Origin: Nocardia vinacea NBRC 16497
GTDB taxonomy: Bacteria; Actinomycetota; Actinomycetes; Mycobacteriales; Mycobacteriaceae
Length of the DNA: 38,442 nt
Assembly (NCBI RefSeq): GCF_000308835.1
Contig: NZ_BAGN01000096.1
Location: forward strand, 1 to 38,442
Reading direction: 5' to 3'
Shown here in pieces: positions 25,704-33,274 of this stretch. How positions within the stretch are numbered: the first letter of the stretch is position 1; each line of letters opens with the position of its first letter. The translations under genes and the position numbers were made by a program. The notes under the pieces were generated by a model. That model saw nothing but the letters and a program-made list of their open reading frames with translations. It had not been told where the DNA came from and made no database searches.

Positions 25704-27038
25704 TCAGCCGGCCGCGACGGCACGGTCGGCTGCCGCCCGGTCGGCCGCGGCAAGTCCGAATACAAGAGCGGCGGCGATTCCGCCGGTATACGCGCGGTCG
25801 TAGAGACCGCCGATATCGGCGCCCGCGGCGAAGAGTCCATCGATGGTTCCCCCGTGTGTGGCAAGGACCCGGCCGTACCGGTCGATGCGAATGCCGTGAA
25901 ATGGAAATGTCAGGGCCGGGCTCACCTCGATGACGTAATACGGGCCGTGGTCGAGCGCTCGCGCGTCGTAGGTGCGCGGGGGCTGCGCGGCTGCGCCCGC
26001 CGCATTGACAGCCCGGATCTGCGCGGCGATGTCGACGCCGTCGTAGCCCCATTCGGCGGGCAGATACGCGAAGTCGTCGAGGCTTTCGGCGATACCGCAA
26101 CGGCCGCCGCGGCGTTGTGCCAGATCGAACTTGTCGAGCGCCTGCGCGCCCTCGACATATCTTCCGGTGATCCAGTCTCGGTAGACCCGCTCGTCGGCGA
26201 CGAGCAATCCTCGGGACTCGGGTTGGTCCAGCAGTTCCATGGTGGTCAGGTGATCGCCGATGGTTTCATCGGTAAACCGGCGGTTGTCGAGGTTGAACAG
26301 TAGGGCGTGTTCGCTGTAATACAACGACAGTGCGACGAAGTCGGACGGATCGCGGAACTCTACCCCGGCGGGAATGAGGTGGCCGTAGAAACCGGAGCGT
26401 TGCGTGCCCGTCGCGGCCCCGACGCACTCGGCAAGCCGAAGTCCGTCGCCGATGCTGGTCGGGTTGGACCGCAACTGCATCGCGCTCGCATCGGGATGGA
26501 TGTACTTGTCGACCAGCTCCGGATTCGCCTGGAACCCTCCGGTCGCGAGTATCGTTGCGCCAGAGCGAATCTCGCGTTCGGTGCCATCCGGAAGTCGCAC
26601 ACGAGCGCCGACGACGGAACCATCCTCGGTGAGCAGGGCTCGAGTGTCGGTGTCGGTGAGCAACTCGCCCTCGGCGCGGATTCGTCGGCGGCATTCGTCG
26701 ATGTACCGGTTGGTGTCGAATTGATGGCCGGAGCCGTAGCGCAGGACGGTGACCGCATCCGCGCATTCGACGCCGAGCGACCGGATCCAAGCGATACCAG
26801 GGCCGAATCCGTCGACAAGTGCGCGGCGCAGCTCGATATCGCCGCGCGGGTTGACCTGGTCCATGATCGCGTGGGAAGGGGCGGTCCAGGCATATCCCGC
26901 GAATTGCGCGGATCCGCCTACGGCAGCGGCCTTTTCGACGACGATCACCGAATTGCCTCGTTGCAGCGATCGAGCCGCCGCGGTTAGTCCGGCCATCCCG
27001 CCGCCGATGACGAGTACGTCGGTGTGGACCTCTGGCAT
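25704..27038 (-). CDS. FAD-binding dehydrogenase (KstD / fumarate reductase flavoprotein-like)
   Basis: 444 residues from ATG 27038, with GAGGAG upstream; an earlier in-frame ATG at 27083 is less likely. The dinucleotide-binding start TDVLVIGGGMAGLTAAARSL, then VVEKAAAVGGSA, the GATILATGGF strand and the C-terminal GLFAAGADIGGLYDRAYTGGIAAALVFG place it in the FAD_binding_2 family. That family includes 3-ketosteroid dehydrogenases, urocanate/fumarate reductases and flavocytochromes. At 444 residues it is shorter than typical KstD (above 500). It probably desaturates or reduces a C=C bond next to a carbonyl. It is divergent from the ALDH gene, with a palindromic operator 57 bp upstream. Confidence 0.88.
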   Translation of the reverse strand: MPEVHTDVLVIGGGMAGLTAAARSLQRGNSVIVVEKAAAVGGSAQFAGYAWTAPSHAIMDQVNPRGDIELRRALVDGFGPGIAWIRSLGVECADAVTVLRYGSGHQFDTNRYIDECRRRIRAEGELLTDTDTRALLTEDGSVVGARVRLPDGTEREIRSGATILATGGFQANPELVDKYIHPDASAMQLRSNPTSIGDGLRLAECVGAATGTQRSGFYGHLIPAGVEFRDPSDFVALSLYYSEHALLFNLDNRRFTDETIGDHLTTMELLDQPESRGLLVADERVYRDWITGRYVEGAQALDKFDLAQRRGGRCGIAESLDDFAYLPAEWGYDGVDIAAQIRAVNAAGAAAQPPRTYDARALDHGPYYVIEVSPALTFPFHGIRIDRYGRVLATHGGTIDGLFAAGADIGGLYDRAYTGGIAAALVFGLAAADRAAADRAVAAG

Positions 27039-27094
27039 TCGATGCTCCTCACGCGTCGCGGTGCTGCCCGGCGTGCTGGCCACCCTAACTCTAA

Positions 27095-27108
27095 AACTGA
27101 AGTCAGTT
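27095..27108. promoter_or_regulatory. Operator copy 2 (AACTGA-AG-TCAGTT), flavoprotein/ALDH divergent promoter
   Basis: A perfect 6+6 palindrome with a 2-bp centre. On the minus strand it sits between a possible -35 (TTGAAC) and -10 (TAGGGT) spaced by 18 bp, reading towards the flavoprotein gene. The same sequence pattern occurs at 32547 and, with one change, at 20357. The centred symmetry suits a TetR-type dimer; no such regulator gene is in the window. Confidence 0.65.
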
Positions 27109-27166
27109 CAAGTGTCGATTTGCTTGTGAAGTGGATCACGGTGCATGTACGGTGAGACCCGAACCG

Positions 27167-27180
27167 AGTTCAACTCAGTT
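27167..27180. promoter_or_regulatory. Possible degenerate operator copy upstream of ALDH
   Basis: AGTTCA-AC-TCAGTT keeps the right half-site of the palindrome exactly but only three of six bases of the left half. It is flanked by a GAACC/GGTTC inverted repeat and lies 56 bp before the ALDH start, so it could serve as the second, rightward-facing site of the divergon. Chance is possible. Confidence 0.3.
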
Positions 27181-27236
27181 TGGTTCGGCGACAGCGCGCC
27201 GACGATTGGGAACCTTGCCTTCGAGAGGAGCTTCGC

Positions 27237-28796
27237 GTGATCGATCGCGAATTCACTGGATTCTTTATCGGGGGATCTTGGCGAAAGACGTCCTCCGACG
27301 ACCGATTCGAGGTGATTTCGCCGGCGAGCGGCAAGCCGGTCGGTTCGGTGCCCGCGGCCACCGAAGCGGATATCGACGCGGCCGTTGCCGCCGCCCGAGA
27401 GGCTTTCGACGGGTCCGACTGGCCGAAACTTACTCCAGCGCAGCGCGGTGAGTACCTCGTTCGCCTTGCCGCGGCGATCGCCGCACACGGGGCAGAACTC
27501 GCCGAGCTCATCACCGACGAACTGGGCTGCAGCCATCTGCTCTCCCAGGTGTACCAGGCCGTCGCGCCGGTAATGAGCCTGAATTACGTCGCCGAAGTAG
27601 CGAAGTCGCTGCAGACCAGCGAGCTCCGTGTCAGCGACCTGTCCCCGTTCGCGGGTTCGGGGGATGCGGTCGGCGTCATCCCGATGGCGGGCAAGAGCCT
27701 GGTCGTCAAGGAGCCGGTGGGCGTCGTCGCGGTATTTCCCGCCTATAACTTCGCTCTTCCGGCCGTGGCGCAAAAGATCGGTCCCGCCTTGATTGCCGGA
27801 TGCACGGTTGTTGTCAAGGCGACGGAGCCGAATCCGCTGGCGATCTTCAACCTGGGAAATCTTTTGCAGGAGATAGGTTTTCCCGCCGGAGTCATCAATA
27901 TCGTCGCCGCGCGAGCAGGTGAGTCCGAGTATCTCGTCGGACATCCCGGCGTCGATATGGTCAGCTTCACCGGATCCACCGAAGTGGGCAAGAAGATCGG
28001 TGCGGCATGCGGCCAACTGATTCGACCGGTGGTGCTGGAACTCGGCGGAAAGTCGGCGGCGATAGTCCTGTCGGATGCCGATCCCGAGATCGTTGTTCCC
28101 ACTCTCGTGGGAGCAAGTGTCGCAACCAATTCCGGCCAGAGCTGCGTCGCTCAGACCCGATTCCTCGTACCCGAGGAACAGTACGATTTCTACGCCGACG
28201 CATTCACGCGGGCGTTCGAGGGGCTGAAGGTGGGCGATCCGCGCGACGCCGACACCGTAGTGGGTCCGGTGGTCACTCGGTCGCATCTCGAGCGCATCGA
28301 AGCGCACCTGGCCAGGGCCGTCGAGCAAGGAGCGACGATACGCACCGGCGGTCGGCGACCCGTGCATCTATCCGAAGGCTGGTACATCGAACCGACATTG
28401 GTCACCGGCGTCACGAACGATATGGATATCGCGCAGGACGAGATATTCGGGCCGGTGGCAGTTTTGATCGCGCACAACGGTGAAGACGATGCCGTCCGGA
28501 TCGCCAATCAGAGTCGCTACGGTCTTGCCGGATCGGTCTTCACGGCCGACACCGCACATGGTTTCGAGGTCGCACGCAGAATTCGAACGGGAACCTTCTC
28601 CGTGAACACATTCGCCGCAGATCTCGGCTCTCCTTTCGGAGGTTACAAAGAGTCCGGACTCGGGCGTGAGCACGGCGTCGGCGCGGTGCAGGAGTACCTG
28701 CTGCAGAAGACGATCTCCATCGACCCCAGTCTCGACCTCCCCGAAGAAGTCGTGTCCGGCGTACCGGTCGGACGCGGTCCGGGCATTACCGCCTGA
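27237..28796 (+). CDS. Aldehyde dehydrogenase (NAD(P)-dependent)
   Basis: 519 residues from GTG 27237, placed 7 bp after GAGAGGAG; an in-frame ATG at 27180 would overlap a putative operator. All catalytic positions are present: Asn171 in PAYNF, Glu268 in LELGGKS and Cys303 in NSGQSCVAQTRF. The C-terminal GSPFGGYKESGLGREHG motif is also there. It oxidises an aldehyde to the acid, presumably one made by the GMC oxidoreductase or by cleavage of the substrate. Slightly longer than the usual 480-500 residues because of an insertion at about 133-155 (DLSPFAGSGDAVGVIPM). Confidence 0.94.
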   Translation: MIDREFTGFFIGGSWRKTSSDDRFEVISPASGKPVGSVPAATEADIDAAVAAAREAFDGSDWPKLTPAQRGEYLVRLAAAIAAHGAELAELITDELGCSHLLSQVYQAVAPVMSLNYVAEVAKSLQTSELRVSDLSPFAGSGDAVGVIPMAGKSLVVKEPVGVVAVFPAYNFALPAVAQKIGPALIAGCTVVVKATEPNPLAIFNLGNLLQEIGFPAGVINIVAARAGESEYLVGHPGVDMVSFTGSTEVGKKIGAACGQLIRPVVLELGGKSAAIVLSDADPEIVVPTLVGASVATNSGQSCVAQTRFLVPEEQYDFYADAFTRAFEGLKVGDPRDADTVVGPVVTRSHLERIEAHLARAVEQGATIRTGGRRPVHLSEGWYIEPTLVTGVTNDMDIAQDEIFGPVAVLIAHNGEDDAVRIANQSRYGLAGSVFTADTAHGFEVARRIRTGTFSVNTFAADLGSPFGGYKESGLGREHGVGAVQEYLLQKTISIDPSLDLPEEVVSGVPVGRGPGITA

Positions 28797-28859
28797 TTCC
28801 AGAATCAGTAGTAATGCCAACTTGTTTCGACACATGAAGAACCGATGAGGATTCAAGCA

Positions 28860-29564
28860 ATGAAATTCAAGAAGTTCGCGGTAACGGCTGCGCTGATGAC
28901 CACCGGACTCGGTATCAGCGCGGGGACCGCCCATGCCGCGCCCGCCTCCGGCCACGGCGACGTCGATTTCACCGCTTCGGCGACCGACCGGTCCACGATC
29001 ATCACGACCAGCGCGGGATCGATGGTTGTCGAGGATGGTGTATTCAAGATCAAGGCGGCCGATGGGGCCACCCTGGCCGGTACCGAATTGCGGTTCCGTG
29101 TCGATGATTTCGAGTTCCCGATCGCGGCGGAGATCAACGACCGCACGGCGACCCTGAGCCCCCAATTCGATATGGCACACGCGACCTACAAGCCGGTCGC
29201 GTTGCCATTCGAGGATCAGGCGCCGTGGAAGACCCAGTATGACCGTGAGCAGGCCGCCTGGACACGCCTGACCAGCACCATCACCACGGGTGCCACGGTC
29301 GGCACGCTGGTCGGCGGTCTGGCAGGCGGTGCGGTGGGCTGTGTACTCGGCGGCATCGCCGGAGCCACGGTCGCCGCGGCCACCATCGTCGGCTTGTTCG
29401 GTCCGTTCATTCCGGCCGCCGCCATCGGTTGCCTGGGCGGCATCGTCGCCATCGGCGCGCTCGGCACCCTGGCCGGTCAGATCCTGGTGACCGCGCCGGT
29501 CGCGATCGGTGCGGCGATCCAGTACTTCACCACCATCAACCAGCCGATGCCCGCCCCGAAGTAG
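28860..29564 (+). CDS. Secreted glycine-rich hypothetical protein
   Basis: 234 residues from ATG 28860, with GAGG 9 bp upstream; an ATG at 28845 would add five residues. A Sec signal peptide (KKFAVTAALMTTGLGISAGTAHA) has a probable cleavage after AHA. Residues about 35-130 form a beta-rich domain (DFTASATDRSTIITTSAGSM, LRFRVDDFEFPIAAEI). The C-terminal about 90 residues are very Gly/Ala-rich hydrophobic segments with two cysteines, which could insert in or pack against a membrane. I do not recognise a function; similar secreted proteins are common in nocardiae. It is followed by a strong terminator, and its link to the catabolic genes is unclear. Confidence 0.85.
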   Translation: MKFKKFAVTAALMTTGLGISAGTAHAAPASGHGDVDFTASATDRSTIITTSAGSMVVEDGVFKIKAADGATLAGTELRFRVDDFEFPIAAEINDRTATLSPQFDMAHATYKPVALPFEDQAPWKTQYDREQAAWTRLTSTITTGATVGTLVGGLAGGAVGCVLGGIAGATVAAATIVGLFGPFIPAAAIGCLGGIVAIGALGTLAGQILVTAPVAIGAAIQYFTTINQPMPAPK

Positions 29565-29596
29565 TTCGCCGAGTGCGACAGTAAGTAACGGTCAAG

Positions 29597-29636
29597 CTCA
29601 CGCCCCGCTCGGATCCCTCGCCGAGCGGGGCGTGAG
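29597..29636 (+). terminator. Strong 16-bp stem terminator after the secreted protein gene
   Basis: CTCACGCCCCGCTCGG and its exact reverse complement enclose an 8-nt loop, 33 bp after the stop codon. There is no T-run, which is usual in high-GC actinobacteria. The fold is equally stable on both strands, so it may also stop leftward transcription. Confidence 0.85.
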
Positions 29637-29685
29637 TGGGTATGCGGCCACCATGTCCGGTCACCCGCACGATGAGCGCCGCGAG

Positions 29686-29739
29686 CCCGATCGGACAGTC
29701 ATGTCCGTAATCGCCCGCGCCGCAGCGTATCCCTGCGCC
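29686..29739. repeat. 54-bp direct copy of the OYE gene 3' end
   Basis: This segment matches 30535-30588 at 50 of 54 bases in the same orientation. On the minus strand it reads GYAAARAITDMTVRSG, a near copy of the reductase C-terminus GYAAAQAITAMTVRSG, but no reductase gene is attached. It looks like the remnant of a duplicated or deleted related gene. Confidence 0.8.
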
Positions 29740-30013
29740 GAGTTGGCCGATATGAAGGTCGATGACAAGTTCGTAGGGCCGAAGTAGTGCCATTGCCGGA
29801 ATGGAGACGCCGGGTCGGCAGTCCTACACACGGCACCTCAGGGCTGGTTGCGCGCTGCTATGCCCTTCGGAATGATGAAAGGCAAGGGGTTCGGTCGAAA
29901 GCCATTGGAGGGCACCCAGTCTGACAAGTACGGCGTTCACTGTTTCCTATGTTGTACAGCCCGCTACGGGGGGTTATCGCATTGGGCGCAGTGCCGTCGG
30001 TATGACGCGCAGA

Positions 30014-30038
30014 GTGCGCCGCCACGAGGGCGGCGCAC
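30014..30038. terminator. 10-bp perfect hairpin in the intergenic region
   Basis: GTGCGCCGCC and GGCGGCGCAC flank a 5-nt loop. No gene ends close by on either strand, so it may be a terminator left from a lost gene or an RNA structure. Role uncertain. Confidence 0.45.
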
Positions 30039-30097
30039 CAGGTTGTGGTCTGCTGGACCGACAACTCTGGATGGGGCTGCATCTGGATCGAACATGG

Positions 30098-30124
30098 CCT
30101 AAGCGAAGGTAGACGTCGCTTAGG
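30098..30124. promoter_or_regulatory. 9-bp inverted repeat upstream of the small membrane-protein gene
   Basis: CCTAAGCGA and TCGCTTAGG are exact reverse complements separated by 9 bp, ending 39 bp before the start of the 48-codon gene. The spacing of about 18 bp between arm centres suits a dimeric regulator, but a hairpin in the 5' leader is also possible. Confidence 0.4.
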
Positions 30125-30163
30125 CGCACTAGTTGGGTTGCTTGCGCCATCGAAGGAGTCGGT

Positions 30164-30310
30164 GTGTTCGAAATCGCTTTGCTCGGATCGCTTTGTTTCA
30201 TCTGTTATCTGATGCTCTGCGGAGTCGTGGTTCTCCGCACTGGGAGCGCTGCGGGCTTGCGTGACGTTGCGATCGCTGTCCATGGTCTGCGTCGGTTGAC
30301 CATGCGTTAG
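30164..30310 (+). CDS. Small single-span membrane protein (48 aa)
   Basis: GTG 30164 follows AAGGAG by 8 bp and opens 48 codons ending TAG. The N-terminal half is one hydrophobic helix (FEIALLGSLCFICYLMLCGV, three cysteines). The rest is a basic tail (RDVAIAVHGLRRLTMR), giving an N-out/C-in arrangement by the positive-inside rule. A 12-bp hairpin begins 11 bp after the stop. Ribosome site, coding frame and terminator together make a plausible gene, although no family is recognised. Confidence 0.5.
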   Translation: MFEIALLGSLCFICYLMLCGVVVLRTGSAAGLRDVAIAVHGLRRLTMR

Positions 30311-30321
30311 CGCATGGAGAT

Positions 30322-30358
30322 GAGCCGCGACCGGGCAGCAATCGCTCGGTCGCGGCTC
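30322..30358 (+). terminator. 12-bp stem terminator after the small membrane-protein gene
   Basis: GAGCCGCGACCG pairs exactly with CGGTCGCGGCTC across a 13-nt loop, starting 11 bp after the TAG of the 48-codon gene. No T-run follows. A shorter CATGCG/CGCATG repeat overlaps the stop codon just before it. Confidence 0.6.
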
Positions 30359-30530
30359 GCCGCAGGTGGGTTCCGCCCATGGTGGGAAGGTAGCGTCGGT
30401 CCGCGTCGGCAACCCGGCCAGAGCCGCGTACGAATCCTGGGGCTGGCGAGCCATCGGGCAGGACCAGCCGTTTCCCGGTTCGCTGGTGATGGCCGAGGTG
30501 AAACCATGAGCGGTGCCGTGCTCACACGAG

Positions 30531-32489
30531 CTAACCCGATCGGACAGTCATGGCCGTGATCGCCTGCGCCGCAGCGTATCCCTCCGCCACCGCGTGCGAG
30601 ACCCGGCGTGGCACGACCGCGTCCCCGATCGCCTGCACTCGTGCACGCGGAAGGGCCTGCTCGATGTCCTGCCAGTCGGAGGCGATTCTTTCTCCGACGG
30701 CAACAGCGCGGTCACACGCAAGCTCGAATGTCCTGCCCGACAGGAGATGTCGGCAACACACTATGGTGCTTGCGCTGTTCGTTCGCATCTCCGTCACGGC
30801 CGCGCCGACGATGAACTCCACTGGGCTTCCGGCGAGCCGTTTCATCAGTTGGACCCGGCTCTCCGGTGGGATGGTGGCCGCAAATGCCGGTCCCGGGACC
30901 ACCACCGTCACCTGTGCGGCTCCTGCTGCCAGCGCGGCTTCCAGCGCGCCGACGGTAAGCCATGAGCCGAAGCCGTCATCGGCGATGACCACCCCATCTC
31001 CCGGTGATATCGCATGCCGATCAGCGATGAGACCTGTCGAGGACAGCGCACCGGGCGTGCGGAGTTCGGTAGCGCCGGTCGCGACGATGACCTCATCGAA
31101 ATCGCCCAGTTCATGCGGCGTTACGCGGTGTCCGAGTCGCACATCGGCATTCCCGAGATTGTCCGTGTAGAACCGCAGCAACTTCGACCAGCCCGCTCGG
31201 TTCGGCGCCTGCGCAGCCACGGCCAGCTGCCCACCGATTCGCTCATGCGCCTCGAACAGCGTCACCTCGTGCGTCGCGGTGAGTCGGAGCGTGGCCTCCA
31301 GACCTGCGGGTCCGGCGCCCACTACTGCCACTCGCCGCGATGCTGCCGGTGGCAGGCCGAACTGGAGCGGCGACGCCGGGCGGGCGTCGTGGCCGGGCGG
31401 GGCCAGAGTTGGATTCACCGAGCACAGCAGGACCGGAGTGAATGTGCGGCAGTCCTCATTGCACGATACGCACGGACGGATCTGAGAGTCATTGCCCCGC
31501 AATAACTTTTGCGGCAGTTGTGGATCGGCGATGAGCGGCCGAGCCAGCCCGATCAGATCGGCTCCGGCCGCCAATGCGGATTCGATGTCCTGGCTGGAGC
31601 GAAACGCCTGCGACACCAGCAACGGCCGCGCCGTTGCCGCGCGCAGCCTCCGAACATGCGCGAGCAGCGGCGGCTCGGAGGTCGCCATATCGCGCACATA
31701 TGTGGTCCGCACGCCCGCGGTCACATTGACGTAGTCGAACATATCGAGCAACGGCATCAGCTCGCACAGTCCGTCCAGGTCCAGACCGGCCTCCTCCGCA
31801 CCATCGATCGAAACGCGTACCCCGAGCACCACTTCCGGACACGACGTCGTGATCTCGGCGTGCAGCCGGTGCAGAACCTGTACCCGCCCCGCAACCGCGC
31901 CGGACTCCGCTCGGACGTTGGAAGCGGGTGAAAGGAACTGAGCCAGCAAATAGCCATGGGCCGCATGCAGTTCGATCGCGGGGAACCCCGCTTCGATGGC
32001 ATGGCGGGAACTGACCACAAAGCTCGCGATCATTCGATCGACGTCGGCTTCGGTCATCGTCCTGGCGCGCACCGGCTCTCGCGGCGATCTGATGCTCGAC
32101 GGCGCGATCGGGTGCTCCCAGATCTCGGCACCGAGTGTTTCGCGTCCGAGGTGCACGAGCTGACATACCGGTACCGCACCTTCGCTACTGATCGCGGTCG
32201 CGCGCGCCCGCAGCCCGCTGATCGCCTCGGGCCGCCATGCCTCGGTGATATTGCCGATTCGATTCGCCGATTCCGGACTCACCACCGTGCCACCCGCGAT
32301 CACCATCGCCGCACCCCCGGCGGCGCAGCGCCGCCAGTACTCCGCGTCACCGGGCTGTGCCAGCCCGCCGCCGACCACTCCGGATCCGTGCGCGGTGGCG
32401 ACCAGGCGATTACGCAGTTGTACTGCGCCGATCCGCAGCGGCCGGGACGCCTGGCGAGTGGGCACAAGATCGTCTTGAACTGGATTCAC
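30531..32489 (-). CDS. Old-yellow-enzyme / 2,4-dienoyl-CoA reductase-type flavoprotein (FMN, [4Fe-4S], FAD)
   Basis: 652 residues from GTG 32489. An N-terminal FMN TIM barrel (about 15-330, His175 and His178 in LHAAHGY) is followed by an iron-sulfur cluster motif with Cys340, 343, 347 and 356. A pyridine-nucleotide-disulfide-type half starts with VAVVGAGPAGLEA (about 387-399). Enzymes with this architecture reduce activated C=C bonds (enoyl-CoA, enones) or demethylate amines. Oddly, the usual D-x-Y-G-G-S-x-x-N-R segment after QFLSP is replaced by ESGAVAGRV, so activity may be altered. The start is unusual: the good GGAGG site serves ATG 32494, which gives only Met-Lys-stop and overlaps the GTG. 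Divergent from the esterase operon across an operator copy. Confidence 0.9.
   Translation of the reverse strand: MNPVQDDLVPTRQASRPLRIGAVQLRNRLVATAHGSGVVGGGLAQPGDAEYWRRCAAGGAAMVIAGGTVVSPESANRIGNITEAWRPEAISGLRARATAISSEGAVPVCQLVHLGRETLGAEIWEHPIAPSSIRSPREPVRARTMTEADVDRMIASFVVSSRHAIEAGFPAIELHAAHGYLLAQFLSPASNVRAESGAVAGRVQVLHRLHAEITTSCPEVVLGVRVSIDGAEEAGLDLDGLCELMPLLDMFDYVNVTAGVRTTYVRDMATSEPPLLAHVRRLRAATARPLLVSQAFRSSQDIESALAAGADLIGLARPLIADPQLPQKLLRGNDSQIRPCVSCNEDCRTFTPVLLCSVNPTLAPPGHDARPASPLQFGLPPAASRRVAVVGAGPAGLEATLRLTATHEVTLFEAHERIGGQLAVAAQAPNRAGWSKLLRFYTDNLGNADVRLGHRVTPHELGDFDEVIVATGATELRTPGALSSTGLIADRHAISPGDGVVIADDGFGSWLTVGALEAALAAGAAQVTVVVPGPAFAATIPPESRVQLMKRLAGSPVEFIVGAAVTEMRTNSASTIVCCRHLLSGRTFELACDRAVAVGERIASDWQDIEQALPRARVQAIGDAVVPRRVSHAVAEGYAAAQAITAMTVRSG
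30535..30588. repeat. Parent copy of the 54-bp repeat, inside the OYE 3' end
   Basis: The partner of 29686-29739 (50 of 54 identical), encoding the last residues of the reductase. The two copies are 849 bp apart in direct orientation, with the small membrane-protein gene and several hairpins between them. Confidence 0.8.
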
Positions 32490-32546
32490 TTCATGAGTTT
32501 GCCTCCATGTGATTGACACCACAAGGGGGCTGCGGATAAATTCTCA

Positions 32547-32560
32547 AACTGAGGTCAGTT
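32547..32560. promoter_or_regulatory. Operator copy 3 (AACTGA-GG-TCAGTT), OYE/esterase divergent promoter
   Basis: A perfect 6+6 palindrome with a 2-bp centre, 16 bp before the esterase ATG and 57 bp before the OYE start. TCAGTT is repeated once more directly after (TCAGTTCAGTTT). Its position next to the GGAGG site means a bound protein would block the rightward operon. Same motif as at 27095 and 20357. Confidence 0.65.
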
Positions 32561-32576
32561 CAGTTTCGGAGGTTCG

Positions 32577-33266
32577 ATGTCTTTTTTGCTCGTACACGGA
32601 GCGGGTATGGCCGCCTCCTGCTGGGATCGGTTACTGCCGTTGCTCAGCGGGCCGATGGTCGCCGTGGACCTGCCCGGCCGCGGAAAGCGGTCCGACCGTG
32701 ATATTCGCGGGGTAACCCTGGACGACTGTGCCAAAGCCATCGTCGAGGACGCGGCCGATCTCACCGACATCGTGATAGTCGCGCATTCGTTCGCCGGAGT
32801 GTCGGTTCCGCGGGTGCTGCCGGAGCTCGCGGATCGCATCCAGCACGTCGTGTTCCTGTCCGCTGTCGTGCCGCCGCATGGGACACGCGTGCTCGACCAG
32901 ATCGATCCGGCGGTCCAGGCCGCGGTGCAGCAGTCGATCGTCGGCGGCGTTTATCACCAGGACCGCGCTGCCGCGATCGCCATGTTGTGCAATGACATGT
33001 CACCCGAGCAGACGGAATGGACTGCTGATCAGGTCATCGATGATTCGGCGGCGTTGCTCGAGGAAACGGTAGATCTCTCGGGCCTGTCGGCCGACCTTCC
33101 GCGAACCTACATTCGCCTCACCGAAGATGCGTGCTATTCGCCGGATCTGCAATCGCGGTCCGCCGACCTCGTCGGCGGAAGCACCCGATTTCTCGAATCG
33201 GGCCATATGCCGATGGTCTCGATCCCGAACGATCTGGCCGCTCTTCTCGACCAGGTAAGGAAATAG
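32577..33266 (+). CDS. Alpha/beta hydrolase, esterase of the methylesterase/hydroxynitrile-lyase-like group
   Basis: 229 residues from ATG 32577, with GGAGG 4 bp before. It begins SFLLVHGAGMAASCWDRLLP, has the nucleophile elbow VAHSFAGVSVPRV (Ser in AHSFAG), VVFLSAVVPPHG, and a C-terminal histidine in LESGHMPMVS. The small size and motifs are like those of plant methylesterases and bacterial esterases that cleave small esters. It is the first gene of an operon with an ABC importer and SDRs, so it may release the substrate's alcohol or acid part after uptake. No signal peptide, so cytoplasmic. Confidence 0.9.
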   Translation: MSFLLVHGAGMAASCWDRLLPLLSGPMVAVDLPGRGKRSDRDIRGVTLDDCAKAIVEDAADLTDIVIVAHSFAGVSVPRVLPELADRIQHVVFLSAVVPPHGTRVLDQIDPAVQAAVQQSIVGGVYHQDRAAAIAMLCNDMSPEQTEWTADQVIDDSAALLEETVDLSGLSADLPRTYIRLTEDACYSPDLQSRSADLVGGSTRFLESGHMPMVSIPNDLAALLDQVRK

Positions 33267-33274
33267 ATTCCCTC

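Noticed and set aside
25704..27038. Calling the flavoprotein a 3-ketosteroid delta-1-dehydrogenase
   Set aside because: It is shorter than KstD and no steroid ring-degradation genes are present; only the broad family is safe.
29858..30454. 198-codon minus-strand frame in the intergenic region
   Set aside because: Rich in Ser, Thr, Pro and Gln, no ribosome site or motif, and it crosses several hairpins and the better supported small gene.
29565..30530. Insertion sequence or mobile element in the gap
   Set aside because: No transposase frame or terminal inverted repeats were found; only a short copy of the reductase 3' end.
30317..30559. Plus-strand frame beginning MSRDRAAIARSRLAAGG
   Set aside because: Begins inside the terminator hairpin and runs into the antisense of the reductase 3' end; no ribosome site.
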